The notes under the pieces are model-generated. The model saw only the letters and a list, made by a program, of their open reading frames with translations, was not told the DNA's origin and did no database searches. Below, in pieces: positions 1-12,890 of a DNA stretch of 64,000 nucleotides. Position 1 is the stretch's first letter, and the number at the start of each line of letters is the position of its first letter. A program made the position numbers and the translations under genes. The stretch is from Symsagittifera roscoffensis (lineage: Eukaryota; Xenacoelomorpha; Acoela; Convolutidae), in contig NC_087066.1 in assembly GCF_963678635.1 (NCBI RefSeq), positions 8,709,954 through 8,773,953 of the forward strand. Reading direction: 5' to 3'.

Positions 1-965
1 AAATGAACTCAATCTGGTATCAAGTTTAATGGAAGCAACAGGTTGTGGGAAGCCTCCGTGCATAATGTGCTACGCCTGAAAATTTGTACGAAACAATGTC
101 TCTGGAAAAATTTCAAAATCGCAAAAATTTTTACTCATATTTAGGTAGAGCAACAACTAAGATTTTGGGTGAAGGCTAATTTTTAAATGATTGAATTTAC
201 CTACTTCAACCCGCATTTTTGAATTTAGAACAAATTCAAAAACATCAAACATATACCTCTTTTTAGCTGGGCTTCTAGATACTGAGCTTTTGGGTTCCAT
301 CAAAAGAACGCATGAGCAGCTACGATCAATATGGTATACACAAAAAACATGACCCTCGGAAAGTCAAATTTTTGCGTTCTAGAGAGTTTTTGAAACTTTT
401 TGAACTTGAAAAACTTACTTCCAAATCTGATATTTTGTCGTAAATTAAAAAATTGATAGCTCGGCTTTAAAAGCTGCAACACCGCGTTTTTTCACTCAGA
501 AAGTTTCGGTCCTCGGAAAAGTCAAGTTTTTGGCTTTTTATTTTTTTTATTTACAAATTTTCTCGAAAATTACCGTCTCAATGGCTGAATTCTAGGTATA
601 CTCAAGAATTTTGAGAACCCATCCCGCCTTGTATAAGTCCAATTTGTTCTACAAAATATAGAGTCATCAGAAAAGATAAGGATTTGATTTCCTGTCCGTT
701 CTTTGAATCGTTTTCCAAAACTACCCAGCCGAGTCTGATTTCAAGGATTAATCGAGGCAACAGGCTGCTTAAGATTTTATCTCTGGGAAGTTTTCATTCT
801 CTAAATATTCCACTCTTATTTTATTAGAGAATTAGAGAAACTATTAAGGTTTTGGGTGAAGCCCATTTTTTGAATTTATCTAATTCATTCCGCATCAGTA
901 CAACAAAATCAAAAATTATCAAACACGTACCTCCAGCTTTAGCTGGGCACCTCGTTAACTGTTCC
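1..965 (+). repeat. R1 dispersed repeat, two consecutive copies
   Basis: Two consecutive copies (about 1-285 and 286-965) of a family that recurs at 14466-16045 and 22830-23467. Each copy has degenerate units with wording like 'cttttctcgaaaactac', 'ggttgtgggaag' and 'ccctcggaaaagtcaa'. It then runs through 'atcaaaaattatcaaac' and stops at a conserved end 'ctttagctgggc' (about 265-280 and 938-950). No coding similarity is seen. The first copy is cut by the window edge. The family is inferred from internal comparison only. Confidence 0.7.
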
Positions 966-2514
966 CATTTCTATAATTGTTAATTTTTCAGCTATGATTT
1001 GAACATCTTTTTAAAGCTGTTTTATTGTTTTGATACCACGAAAGACAGAAATCTAAAATTGCAACATTTAATTCAGCCCAAAATTTTTTCTAATTACTGC
1101 TATAATAAAAAAGCAATAAGCTAAAGTCTGTTATTTAAAGTTAACAGGAAAATTTTGAAAAAGATTCATCCAAAATATCAGATATACCTCCAATCAGATA
1201 TACCTCCAATTTGTAGTTGCAAGATTTTGATAGTTTTTTTCCGGAACTTGAATATTTCCCTGCCAATTTTGGTTTCAATGGTTCAATTACTAACACATTG
1301 TCTTGATACATTGCAAAAATAAATGCAATTTTTTGATAAAATCAGCATGATCTTGGAAGCCCATGCTCCAACATTTTATTGTTTCTTGGAAATTTCATCA
1401 TTTTTGTTAAAAGTACTTTGCCAAATCTGACATAATTTAAAGGTTAAACGGGTAGTTAAATTAAAGAACGGGAAGCGGGTTGTAAGAATCTTTCCTCTTA
1501 AAAGGTTGTTATAAAAGCACATGAATTACAATTATTGGATGGATAGATTTGAAATTAGAATTTAATTGATTGAAAAACTGTAAATGATTAGCAAAACCTA
1601 CTGCAGATTTGAATTTTTCAGAAGCTTCTGGAAATCGCAATTCATATATCGTAACAAATTTCAAAAGTAACGCAGAAACCAAGCTTTCTTCCTTTATTGA
1701 GAGATTTGCCTTGAGTGTGATAGCCCCAGGAGGGAGGGTTTGAAAAAATTTCCCTGGTTAAACATTCGCGTTAACTCGAAAACGGAAAAACTAATTCAAA
1801 GCTTATTCAAATCTGAAAAGAAAACAGAAAAAGTGGATGAGTCATAACCCCACCTCTTAAGTGACAAACCATATAGAAGCTTCCTAGCCTCGCAAGTTTT
1901 TTTTCGAAAAAGGCTCATTTGAGCATGAAATTGATGTTTCATTTGAAAATTGGAAAAAAGTCCTAGAAATTTGATTTTACTTGCAGCAATGTAAAAAATA
2001 CTTACCAGACGATTTTCTTTGTCTGAAAAACATCTTTCCTATACACTCCGTGTATGAAATTTTACGATAAGATTGTTCTTTAAAGGAATTGTATGATTAA
2101 CACTTTCTGTATGGAGGTCAACATGGGAAAGATGCAATTCGAACAAATGCTCTACTGAAACGTGTTTTACGTAGGGTTGCATTTAAATGCTGTGAAAAAA
2201 TTTATATATTTTCAATCATTAATGTTCTTTTATAAAACTGAATGAGTGCTCAAATTGCTCGCAAAAAATGAAGTGAAAACTTTTCACCGTTTGGTAAAAA
2301 TAGAGTTTAGTTCACCAAAAAATTATTCTAAAAGTTTTGTCGAGAAACAATGAAGGAAAAAATTTCAGACCTACAATAGTTCAACTTCAAAATACCCCAT
2401 TTATCAAGTCACTGTAAATTTGAATAAAGGTGGCTGAAAATTGATGGATGCAGTTGTTTAATTCCTCTTTTTTGAAAGATTTTTTGTAAATTTAGAGACG
2501 AAAAGAAAATTGTA
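966..2514. other. No gene seen; AT-rich spacer
   Basis: No exon-like or protein-like stretch was found. One small local duplication is visible at about 1180-1213, where 'cagatatacctccaat' occurs twice. Confidence 0.55.
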
Positions 2515-3180
2515 GAGGTTCTAGCCGCGATTGAGTTTTTCAATACAAATTTTTGATTGAAATTTGTTTTTCTTTTTTTTGACTAATAACACTCTGTAAA
2601 AATTTAGATTTGGATTCATTCCTGACTACTTTGCACGGAACTTTCAGCAGTTCTAAAATATGCATTTTTAAAAAAAATTAATTGGTTTGATTGAATCAAT
2701 TTTTTTTCATTTATCTGGTTTTCAGTGGCATTTCCTTCTGCTCCATTCTACACATAGCAGCAGCTTTCCAGGTGTTGAGATTTTTATTTATCAGTTGATG
2801 CGTATAAAAAGTTATTATAAAATTGCAACGTTTTAAAGTTGATAAAAAAAACTTGATTCTCAAATTTTTTTTTGAGGGAGCACATTTCAACAATAACAAA
2901 ACTAGCTGAATTCTCGTTGGTGCCAAGCTTCCAAACTTTTTTTCGGTTTATTTTGTGTTTCTTGATTTTGAATAAATAGTAATGCTTGACTATGAAACAA
3001 TCTTTCGCTAAAAATCTTTCGACCGAAAAAATTTTTGTTGCTAAGTATTTTCCATTGGAGCAAAAAACTAATTGAACTTGTTTATCTGTACATCTTCTGA
3101 TCTTCCGTTGGATTTGGGTTGTCTTTTCGGAACCTAAAAAATCTCTGAACAATGTGAAGATTTCTTTGTTGTGATAATTT
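2515..3180 (+). repeat. Diverged, rearranged edge monomer of the 1-kb array
   Basis: The stretch 2515-2800 matches the first half of the array monomer ('tctagccgcgatt', 'gcacggaactttcagcagtt', 'tatcagttgatgcgta') with many changes. It jumps at about 2815 to the second half, entered through 'gcaacgttttaaa...acttgatt' instead of the usual 'ggtgatctaatt' triplet. That alternative entry is also seen at 11816-11860, so this edge copy probably keeps an older sequence arrangement. Confidence 0.7.
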
Positions 3181-6100
3181 GCTTCAGCTTTCATGCTTCA
3201 TAGATAGTTCTAGCCGCGATTAAAACTTCGATGAAAACGTCGTATGTCTTCGAACAGCTCTCGCTTTCTTTCTCTTGGTTGAAATTTTTAGTTGCATTTC
3301 TTTACCAAATAAAATGTTGTAATTTTTAGGATTTGAATTCGTTCCTGACGACGTTGCACGGAACTTTCAGTAGTTCTTAAACATGCATTTTTTTTGAAAT
3401 TAATTGTTTTATTTTGTTGCTTTTTGTGTTTGATTGAATTCTTTTTCTTTTCATTTATCTTATTTTCAGCAGCGTTTCCAGGTGTTCATTCGAGACATAA
3501 CAGCAGCCTTCCAGGACTTGCAATTTTAATTATCAGTTGATGCGTAAACGATGACTCTTAATTATAAATTGGCTGAATTTTTGGCTGAAATTTGGAATGA
3601 AAAACAGAAATGAAATCGGATTGGAAACTTTGGAGTATATTTGGTCGAAACCTTTCTCAATCTGAAGAAAAAATCCATTTGTAATGGTTTTTTTCTAAGG
3701 AAGTTTCATGGTTTTTGAACGTGAGTTTTTTATCTGTAAACTTTGCAGGATATTTGAAATTTCGCCGATAATTGATGTATCTGGAGCAAACTTGGAAAAT
3801 AACTTTTCCAAATAAAAAATTTAAATTTTTCAGATCACTTCATAATTTTGCTTGCTAACCACACACTTGTTGGTGATCTAATTGTTGGTGATCTAATTGG
3901 TGATCTAATTTTTTTTGAGGGAGCACATTTCAACAATAACAAAACTAGCTGAATTCTCGTTGGTTCCAGGCTTCCAAACAGTTTTTCTGTTTATTTTGTG
4001 TTTAATGATTTTGAATAAATAGTATTGGTTGAGTATGAAAAAATCTTTCGCTAAAAATTTTTCGGCCGAAAAATTTTTTGTTGCTAAGTATTTCCCATTG
4101 GATCAAAAAACTAATTGAACTTGTTTATCTGTACATCTTCTGATCTTCCGTTGGATTTGGGTTGTCTTTTCGGAACCTATTAAATCTCTGAACAATGAGA
4201 AGAATTCTTTGTAGTGATAATTTGCTTCAGCTTTGATGCTTCATAGATAGTTCTAGCCGCGATTAAAACTTTCGATAAAAACGTTGTATGTCCTCGAACA
4301 GCTCTCGCTTTCTTTCTCTTGGTTGAAAATTTTTGGTTGCATTTCTTTACCAATAACACTTTGTAATTTTTAGGATTTGAATTCATTCCTGATGACGTTG
4401 CACGGAATTTTCAGCAGTTCTTAAGCTGCATTTTTTTTTTGATAATTAATTGTTTTATTTTGTTGCTTTTTGTGTTTGATTGAATTCTTTTTCTGTTCAT
4501 TAATCTTATTTTCAGCAGCGTTTCCAGGTGTTCCATTCGAGACATAACAGCAGCCTTCCAGGAGTTGCAATTTTGTTTATCAGTTGATGCGTAAACTATG
4601 ACTCTTTATTATAAATTGGCTGAATTTTTGGCTGAAATTTGGAATGAAAAACAGAAATGAAATCGGATTGGAAACTTTGGAGTATATTTGGTCGAAACCT
4701 TTCTCAATCTGAAGAAAAAACCCATTTGTACTGGTTTTTTTCTAATGAAGTTTCATGATTTTTGAACGTGAGTTTTTTATATGTAAACTTTCCAGAATAT
4801 TTGAAAATTTTGCCGATTATTGTTGTATCTGAAGCAAACTTGGAAAATAACTTTTTCCAAATAAAAAATTTAAATTTTTCAGATTACTTCATAATTTTGC
4901 ATGCTAATCACACACCTGTTGGTGATCTAATTGTTGGTGATCTAATTGGTGATCTAATTTTTTTTGAGGGAGCACATTTCAACAATAACAAAACTAGCTG
5001 AATTCTCGTTGGTTCCAGGCTTCCAAATAGTTTTTCTGTTTATTTTGTGTTTATTGATTTTGAATAAATAGTATTGGTTGAGTATGAAAAAATCTTTCGC
5101 TAAAAAATTTTCGGCCGAAAAATTTTTTGTTGCTAAGTATTTCCCATTGGATCAAAAAACTAATTGAACTTGTTTATCTGTACATCTTCTGATCTTCCGT
5201 TGGATTTGGGTTGTCTTTTCGGAACCTATTAAATCTCTGAACAATGTGAAGAACTCTTTGTTGTGATAATTTGCTTCAGCTTTCATGCTTCATAGATAGT
5301 TCTAGCCGCGATTAAAACTTTCGACGAAAACGTCGTATGTCTTCGAACAGCTCTCGCTTTCTTTCTCTTGGTTGAAATTTTTAGTTGCATTTCTTTACCA
5401 AATAAAATGTTGTAATTTTTAGGATTTGAATTCGTTCCTGACGACGTTGCACGGAACTTTCAGTAGTTCTTAAACATGCATTTTTTTTGAAATTAATTGT
5501 TTTATTTTGTTGCTTTTTGTGTTTGATTGAATTCTTTTTCTTTTCATTTATCTTATTTTCAGCAGCGTTTCCAGGTGTTCATTCGAGACATAACAGCAGC
5601 CTTCCAGGACTTGCAATTTTAATTATCAGTTGATGCGTAAACGATGACTCTTAATTATAAATTGGCTGAATTTTTGGCTGAAATTTGGAATGAAAAACAG
5701 AAATGAAATCGGATTGGAAACTTTGGAGTATATTTGGTCGAAACCTTTCTCAATCTGAAGAAAAAATCCATTTGTAATGGTTTTTTTCTAAGGAAGTTTC
5801 ATGGTTTTTGAACGTGAGTTTTTTATCTGTAAACTTTGCAGGATATTTGAAATTTCGCCGATAATTGATGTATCTGGAGCAAACTTGGAAAATAACTTTT
5901 CCAAATAAAAAATTTAAATTTTTCAGATCACTTCATAATTTTGCTTGCTAACCACACACTTGTTGGTGATCTAATTGTTGGTGATCTAATTGGTGATCTA
6001 ATTTTTTTTGAGGGAGCACATTTCAACAATAACAAAACTAGCTGAATTCTCGTTGGTTCCAGGCTTCCAAACAGTTTTTCTGTTTATTTTGTGTTTAATG

Positions 6101-8412
6101 ATTTTGAATAAATAGTATTGGTTGAGTATGAAAAAATCTTTCGCTAAAAATTTTTCGGCCGAAAAATTTTTTGTTGCTAAGTATTTCCCATTGGATCAAA
6201 AAACTAATTGAACTTGTTTATCTGTACATCTTCTGATCTTCCGTTGGATTTGGGTTGTCTTTTCGGAACCTATTAAATCTCTGAACAATGAGAAGAATTC
6301 TTTGTAGTGATAATTTGCTTCAGCTTTCATGCTTCATAGATAGTTCTAGCCGCGATTAAAACTTTCGATAAAAACGTTGTATGTCCTCGAACAGCTCTCG
6401 CTTTCTTTCTCTTGGTTGAAAATTTTTGGTTGCATTTCTTTACCAATAACACTTTGTAATTTTTAGGATTTGAATTCATTCCTGATGACGTTGCACGGAA
6501 TTTTCAGCAGTTCTTAACCTGCATTTTTTTTTGATAATTAATTGTTTTATTTTGTTGCTTTTTGTGTTTGATTGAATTCTTTTTCTGTTCATTAATCTTA
6601 TTTTCAGCAGCGTTTCCAGGTGTTCCATTCGAGACATAACAGCAGCCTTCCAGGAGTTGCAATTTTGTTTATCAGTTGATGCGTAAACTATGACTCTTTA
6701 TTATAAATTGGCTGAATTTTTGGCTGAAATTTGGAATGAAAAACAGAAATGAAATCGGATTGGAAACTTTGGAGTATATTTGGTCGAAACCTTTCTCAAT
6801 CTGAAGAAAAAACCCATTTGTACTGGTTTTTTTCTAATGAAGTTTCATGATTTTTGAACGTGAGTTTTTTATATGTAAACTTTCCAGAATATTTGAAAAT
6901 TTTGCCGATTATTGTTGTATCTGGAGCAAACTTGGAAAATAACTTTTTCCAAATAAAAAATTTAAATTTTTCAGATTACTTCATAATTTTGCATGCTAAT
7001 CACACACCTGTTGGTGATCTAATTGTTGGTGATCTAATTGGTGATCTAATTTTTTTTGAGGGAGCACATTTCAACAATAACAAAACTAGCTGAATTCTCG
7101 TTGGTTCCAGGCTTCCAAATAGTTTTTCTGTTTATTTTGTGTTTATTGATTTTGAATAAATAGTATTGGTTGAGTATGAAAAAATCTTTCGCTAAAAAAT
7201 TTTCGGCCGAAAAATTTTTTGTTGCTAAGTATTTCCCATTGGATCAAAAAACTAATTGAACTTGTTTATCTGTACATCTTCTGATCTTCCGTTGGATTTG
7301 GGTTGTCTTTTCGGAACCTATTAAATCTCTGAACAATGAGAAGAATTCTTTGTAGTGATAATTTGCTTCAGCTTTCATGCTTCATAGATAGTTCTAGCCG
7401 CGATTAAAACTTTCGATAAAAACGTTGTATGTCCTCGAACAGCTCTCGCTTTCTTTCTCTTGGTTGAAAATTTTTGGTTGCATTTCTTCACCAATAACAC
7501 TTTGTAATTTTTAGGATTTGAATTCATTCCTGATGACGTTGCACGGAATTTTCAGCAGTTCTTAAGCTGCATTTTTTTTTGATAATTAATTGTTTTATTT
7601 TGTTGCTTTTTGTGTTTGATTGAATTCTTTTTCTGTTCATTAATCTTATTTTCAGCAGCGTTTCCAGGTGTTCCATTCGAGACATAACAGCAGCCTTCCA
7701 GGAGTTGCAATTTTGTTTATCAGTTGATGCGTAAACTATGACTCTTTATTATAAATTGGCTGAATTTTTGGCTGAAATTTGGAATGAAAAACAGAAATGA
7801 AATCGGATTGGAAACTTTGGAGTATATTTGGTCGAAACCTTTCTCAATCTGAAGAAAAAACCCATTTGTACTGGTTTTTTTCTAATGAAGTTTCATGATT
7901 TTTGAACGTGAGTTTTTTATATGTAAACTTTCCAGAATATTTGAAAATTTTGCCGATTATTGTTGTATCTGGAGCAAACTTGGAAAATAACTTTTTCCAA
8001 ATAAAAAATTTAAATTTTTCAGATTACTTCATAATTTTGCATGCTAATCACACACTTGTTGGTGATCTAATTGTTGGTGATCTAATTGGTGATCTAATTT
8101 TTTTTGAGGGAGCACATTTCAACAATAACAAAACTAGCTGAATTCTCGTTGGTTCCAGGCTTCCAAATAGTTTTTCTGTTTATTTTGTGTTTATTGATTT
8201 TGAATAAATAGTATTGGTTGAGTATGAAAAAATCTTTCGCTAAAAAATTTTCGGCCGAAAAATTTTTTGTTGCTAAGTATTTCCCATTGGATCAAAAAAC
8301 TAATTGAACTTGTTTATCTGTACATCTTCTGATCTTCCGTTGGATTTGGGTTGTCTTTTCGGAACCTATTAAATCTCTGAACAATGTGAAGAACTCTTTA
8401 TTGTGATAATTT
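3181..8412 (+). repeat. Tandem array, five ~1,046-bp monomers (A-B-A-B-B)
   Basis: Phased on 'gcttcagctttcatgctt', monomers start at 3181, 4224, 5273, 6317 and 7365 (lengths 1043, 1049, 1044, 1048, 1048). Copies 1 and 3 are nearly identical (type A, with 'ctgtaaactttgcagg'). Copies 2, 4 and 5 are type B ('atgtaaactttccag'). Copies 1+2 and 3+4 therefore form a 2,092-bp higher-order repeat. Each monomer contains three short tandem 'ggtgatctaatt' words. A 79-codon frame opening at TTG is kept in the B copies (4762-5001, 6854-7093, 7902-8141) but broken in the A copies, so it is probably not coding. Splice-acceptor-like 'ttattttcag' also recurs in every copy. Confidence 0.93.
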
Positions 8413-9125
8413 GCTTCAGCTTTCACGCTTTATAGATAGTCCTAGCCGCGATTAAAACTTTCGATGAAAACGTTGTATAACTTCGAACAGCTCTCGCTTT
8501 CTTTCTCTTGGTTGAAATTTTTTGGTTGCATTTCTTTACCAATAACACTTTGTGATTTTTAGGATTTGAATTAATTCCTGATGACGTTGCACGGAATTTT
8601 CAGCAGTTCTTAACCTGCATTTTTTTTTTGATAATTAATTGTTTTATTTTGTTGCTTTTTGTGTTTGATTGAATTCTTTTTCTTTTCATTAATCTTATTT
8701 TCAGCAGCGTTTCCAGGTGTTCCATTCGAGACATAACAGCAGCCTTCCAGGAGTTGAAATTTTGTTTATCAGTTGATGCGTAAACGATGACTCTTTATTA
8801 TAAATTGGCTGAATTTTTGGCTGAAATTTGGAATGAAAAACAGAAATGAAATCGGATTGGAAACTTTGGAGTATATTTGGTCGAAACCTTTCTCAATCTG
8901 AAGGAAAACCCATTTGTACTGGTTTTTTTCTAAAGAAGTTTCATGGAGTTTTTTATCTGTAAACTTTGCAGGAGATTTGAAAATTTCGCCGATTATTGTT
9001 GTATCTGAAGCAAACTTGGAAGATAATTTTTTCCAAATAAAAAAATTAAATTTTTCAGATCACTTCATAATTTTGCTTGCTAACCACACACTTGTTAATG
9101 ATCTAATTGTAGATTATTATATGAG
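8413..9125 (+). repeat. Diverged partial end monomer of the array
   Basis: A sixth monomer follows in phase but with clearly more substitutions (for example 'gctttatagatagtcctag') and a short deletion near 8940. It stops at about 9120, where 'gatctaattg' runs into unrelated sequence. The divergence at both ends and homogeneity in the middle is typical of unequal crossing-over in a satellite-like array. Confidence 0.85.
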
Positions 9126-9750
9126 GAGGTTGTTTTATGACTGTATCCTTCGCATAGAAAAAAACTTTTCCAGATTGTTGAGGATCATTGCTTTTTGTTT
9201 TTTTTTTTTAAATAAGGATAAAAATAGGTCACATAAATGATTCATATCAGACGCCAAAATTTTTGTCTTCAATATTTGACGTTAATCTTGAGATATAAAC
9301 ACATTGCTTACTGTTTGCATGAAACAGTTTTGGTATTTTCAATTTAAGCTACCTAAGCTAAAATGACTACCATTTATCCAAAGAAAAAAACATCCGGCGT
9401 TCATTGTATTAAAAGGTTTTCCAGATTTTGAATGTTTAATGGGATGAATTGGCTTGATCATTTCAATAACAAAATTTTTATTCAATCAGATAAACTTAGT
9501 AGCATATGAAGTGACACGTTTCGATCTTAACGCAAATTGTTTTTGAGTGAACACATAACATTTGTCAAATAAATAGTTCAAACTACTGATTATAAGCCTA
9601 TCGCAAAGTCTGGCGAACAAGGAAAAAAAATCAGTTTATCCACAATTAAAAGGGTGCTTTGAAAAACCTGGCGAGGGAAACTTGTTGAAAGATCTCTCAG
9701 CAACTCTAGAATATCTAGAATAAAGAAGTAAATGTCGTACGGCTTAACGC
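9126..9750. other. No gene seen
   Basis: AT-rich sequence without recognisable coding, RNA or repeat structure. Confidence 0.5.
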
Positions 9751-9966
9751 GGTTTTTGATTTCAGGCTTTCAAACATTTTTTCTGTTTTTTTTTGTGTTA
9801 CTTGGTTTCGAATAAAACGTTTTGGTTGTGAAACAATCTTTTGCCATGCCGAAAAAACTTTTGTTGCTAAGTTTTTGTCATTGGATAAAAAAACTAATTG
9901 ATCTTGTTTATCTGTACATCTTCTGCTCTTCCATTGGGTTTGGGTTGTCTTTTTTTTGGAAACCTT
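9751..9966 (+). repeat. Isolated diverged fragment of the array monomer
   Basis: The middle of the monomer is recognisable: the region with 'gttgctaagtttttgtcattgg', then 'cttgtttatctgtacatct', then 'ttccattgggtttgggttg'. Identity is much lower than within the array. It lies about 630 bp beyond the array end, so the family once extended further. Confidence 0.75.
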
Positions 9967-10777
9967 GCTGTTTGTTGCGTGATTATGATGCACCGAGCAC
10001 TTTGAACTGGTTCAAAAATTGGTGTTTTTTTTGTTGCCGCCTTTTTATTTCACGTTTTACATTTTTTGATTTTCTGCCACTTTTTGAATTAATTTAATGC
10101 CTGCAAAAAACATACAGACTTAAAAAACTCCATTACAGTTTTTAATGAAATTTTAGCATCCTTAAATTTGTTTATGTCAGATATAAGACTGGCCCCGAGA
10201 TCTTCAACCGATGGATTGCAATGTTAGCTTCTATAGTAGAAACTGGTTGAATAAATACATAATTTTTGGTGCGCTATGAGTTTTTGGATATGATAAATGA
10301 TGAAATTTCGAGCAAATGCCTTTGATTTTGGGTAGTAGAGTGAATTTATTAAATTTTAGTTTTATTTAATTTTCTTTCTGACTTCTGATTAATGTCGTTT
10401 TTGTGCTGATTTTTTGCATTGACAAATCAAATTTTTTTGCTGTATCTTCCTTGTTTTACAAAATAACTCCGATGAGTACATAATGTTTTTTTAATAAGAA
10501 AAAATTCCAAATTGATCAAAGTATACTTTGACTAATCAGAGAGCAGTTTAAAATTTATACATTTGATACTGTACCAACATTTCTTTAGGCGGACCTTTGA
10601 CCTATTGGTTGCGCAATCACAAACCAGTCAGAGGTGTTTGCGTGATCCCAGTGAGGGCAATTAAAGGAACTTATAATACACGAAGCGAGTACCGGTAAAC
10701 GTGCCTTACTGACATTTAGGATTGATATCTCAAATATCTAGCAGTTCGAAAATAACAAGTTAATGATAAAAACAATA
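9967..10777. other. No gene seen
   Basis: AT-rich. A less AT-rich patch at about 10585-10705 contains two versions of 'tgcgcaatcac / tgcgtgatccc' around 'accagtcagaggtg', but I cannot assign it. Confidence 0.45.
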
Positions 10778-11015
10778 ACAAGACTGCTCGTATCAGGGCA
10801 AAGCTCTAATTGTTTCGTCTGCCGTTTAAGATCTATGGACCAAAAAATAACATAAAAAATTAAATGCAATAAAATAAAGTGAAAAAAAATTGAGTTTTTT
10901 TTTAAATCATACCCCTACACGCCATATGAAGTACACAGTGATAGATTTTGCTCCTAGAAATACATGAATTATGGCAAATAAGCTTTGACTTACTAGGTCC
11001 CAGTTGTACACAAAA
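10778..11015 (+). mobile_element. DHE element, 5' half only
   Basis: Starts with the family's left end 'acaagactgctcgtatcagg', including the first hairpin (weakened here to cagggc-aaa-gctct). It runs through the 'cacgccatatgaagtac' and 'atggcaaataagcttt' landmarks and is cut off near 11015. The 3' hairpin end is absent. Confidence 0.75.
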
Positions 11016-11084
11016 AAGATGACAAAACAAGCATACATTAAGTATTCAAGTTAAGAAACAATATATTTAACGAGAGATGTGTAC

Positions 11085-11185
11085 AAGTTTTGTTATTGTT
11101 GAAAAAATATTTCGCCTGTGATTATTTTTCGTAAAGTTATAGGGGTTTAGAGATTGCCATTTCGGCCAATTTGGGACGAGAGATC
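11085..11185 (-). mobile_element. DHE element, internal fragment
   Basis: Matches the reverse complement of the element middle: 'tgattatttttcgtaaagtt' followed by 'gattgccatttcggccaatt'. Neither end is present. Confidence 0.6.
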
Positions 11186-11284
11186 TGGGGTGGGTTTAAA
11201 TTAACCAGAAATTAAATTTTCCGTTCATCATGGAATGTAGATGTAGACAATTTCAGTGCTTAAATTTGAGCAAATTTATCTTTT

Positions 11285-11765
11285 TGTTCCGATGTTCGTA
11301 ATGAAACTAACGGAATATTTGTGCTCTGGGTTGGGTTTTTTCTTCAGACAGACAAATTTCGACTTTTTAACTAGCTATTTTTGACATAATTTTTTTTACC
11401 ATTCAAAAAGTATTGTTGTCTTGAGCTTAAATTTTGAAAATAAATTTCATCTGTGATCATTTTTGCTAAAGATATGGGGGGTTTAAAGATTGCCATTCTG
11501 GCCAATTTGGGACAATTAACGCGTGATTTAATCAGTTTAAGAAATTGTTCCAAATTGGTTAGAGGAAGCTTTTTGCCATAATTGATTTGTTACTCGGAGC
11601 GATCTCTATCACTTTGTATTTTATATGGCGTGTTGGGAGATGATTTTCACTTCTCAAAAAACAATTCAGAAAATCTCAAACCAAAAAAAAATAATAATTT
11701 TTTTATTATATTTAATTTTTTCATGTTATTACTGCTCCATAGACCTTAAAAAGCAGCCGGACTTT
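11285..11765 (-). mobile_element. DHE element, nearly full length, inverted
   Basis: Reads in reverse from the right end 'tgttccgatgttcgtaatg' (a degraded terminal hairpin) through 'gtgctctgggttggg', 'ttgccattctggccaatttg' and 'tatggcgtgttggga'. It ends at about 11765 in a degraded left end ('ccatagaccttaaaaagcag'). The left hairpin is lost. Confidence 0.8.
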
Positions 11766-11807
11766 AAAAGCAGTAATCTATTTTTGAAAGGTTTTATGAG
11801 CTTCTAT

Positions 11808-11915
11808 ATTTTATATCGCAACGTTTTAAAACTTGATATAAAACTTGATTCCCAAATTTTTTTTAAGGAGAACATTTCAACAATAGCAAAACTAGCTGGA
11901 TTCTCGGGAATAGTA
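11808..11915 (+). repeat. Fragment shared with the edge monomer of the 1-kb array
   Basis: This ~100-bp segment, from 'cgcaacgttttaaaacttg' to 'aaaactagctggattctcg', matches 2820-2930. It ties the array family to a dispersed sequence outside the array. Confidence 0.75.
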
Positions 11916-11969
11916 TATAAGGATTGGGTGTATTTTCAAAAGTTTAATTGATTTAGTTTTATACATCAA

Positions 11970-12478
11970 ACAAGATTGCTCGTATCAGGGCGAAACCCTG
12001 AATGTCCCGACTGCGTTTTAAGGTTTCAGGAGCAGTAAAAACTTTTAAAAAAATTTAATGTAATAAATTGAAAAAGTTTTTTTTATGAAACTCATCCCCC
12101 ATACGCCATATTAAGTACGAAAGGATGGATTGTGCTCCTTGTAACAAATCAATTATGGCAAATAAGCTTCTTTCAACCAGTTTGGAACTATTTCTAAGAC
12201 GGATTAAATTTCGGCTAACGCGTTAAGAGCGCGAAATATATCGCGCGTTAATTGTCCCAAATTGGCCAAAATGGCAATCTTTAAACCCCCATAACTTTAT
12301 GAAAAATGATCACTGGTGAAATATCTTTTTATAATTAAGCTCAGGACAACATTACTCTTTGAATGATATAAAAGAAATTCCGTTAAAAATGGCTAGTTAA
12401 AAAGTCGAATTTTGTCTGAAGAAAAAACCCACACCGAGCACAAATGTTCCGATACTTTCGTATCGAAAGTCGATACAA
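11970..12478 (+). mobile_element. DHE element, near-complete copy
   Basis: Carries both ends. The left end has the hairpin cagggc-gaa-accctg (one mismatch). The internal palindrome around 'gcgcgaaatatatcgcgc' (about 12230) is present. The right terminal hairpin ctttcg-tat-cgaaag ends near 12470. About 508 bp, with no coding capacity. Confidence 0.85.
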
Positions 12479-12677
12479 TGATGTTTTTTTGTATATTGAT
12501 GTTATGTTGTTTGTAGTTTAGTATATTGATGTTAGGAGAGAGGGAAAGTTGACCAACAATCCAATCCATACTTGAAATTTTTTCGATCGGTGGAACCATT
12601 TCTTAATTAAAAGCTGGGGGTAACATATGTTTGTAACTCTCGATATTATACATTTTCTGAAATATTTGTTTGACTCG

Positions 12678-12877
12678 NNNNNNNNNNNNNNNNNNNNNNN
12701 NNNNNNNNNNNNNNNNNNNNNNNNNNNNNNNNNNNNNNNNNNNNNNNNNNNNNNNNNNNNNNNNNNNNNNNNNNNNNNNNNNNNNNNNNNNNNNNNNNNN
12801 NNNNNNNNNNNNNNNNNNNNNNNNNNNNNNNNNNNNNNNNNNNNNNNNNNNNNNNNNNNNNNNNNNNNNNNNNNNNN
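12678..12877. other. Assembly gap of 200 N
   Basis: Exactly 200 undetermined bases. The round number suggests a scaffolding placeholder, so the true distance between flanks is unknown. Confidence 0.99.
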
Positions 12878-12890
12878 TTTTTTTCTTCAG

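Noticed and set aside
2784-3194. 136-codon minus-strand frame at the array edge
   Set aside because: Not conserved in the other monomers and of low-complexity composition.
4762-8141. 79-codon frame repeated in three array monomers
   Set aside because: It starts at TTG, is broken in the A-type monomers and follows the DNA repeat exactly; no sign of selection on the protein.
11625-11951. 108-codon frame
   Set aside because: Runs through a DHE copy and a monomer fragment; a product of repeat sequence.
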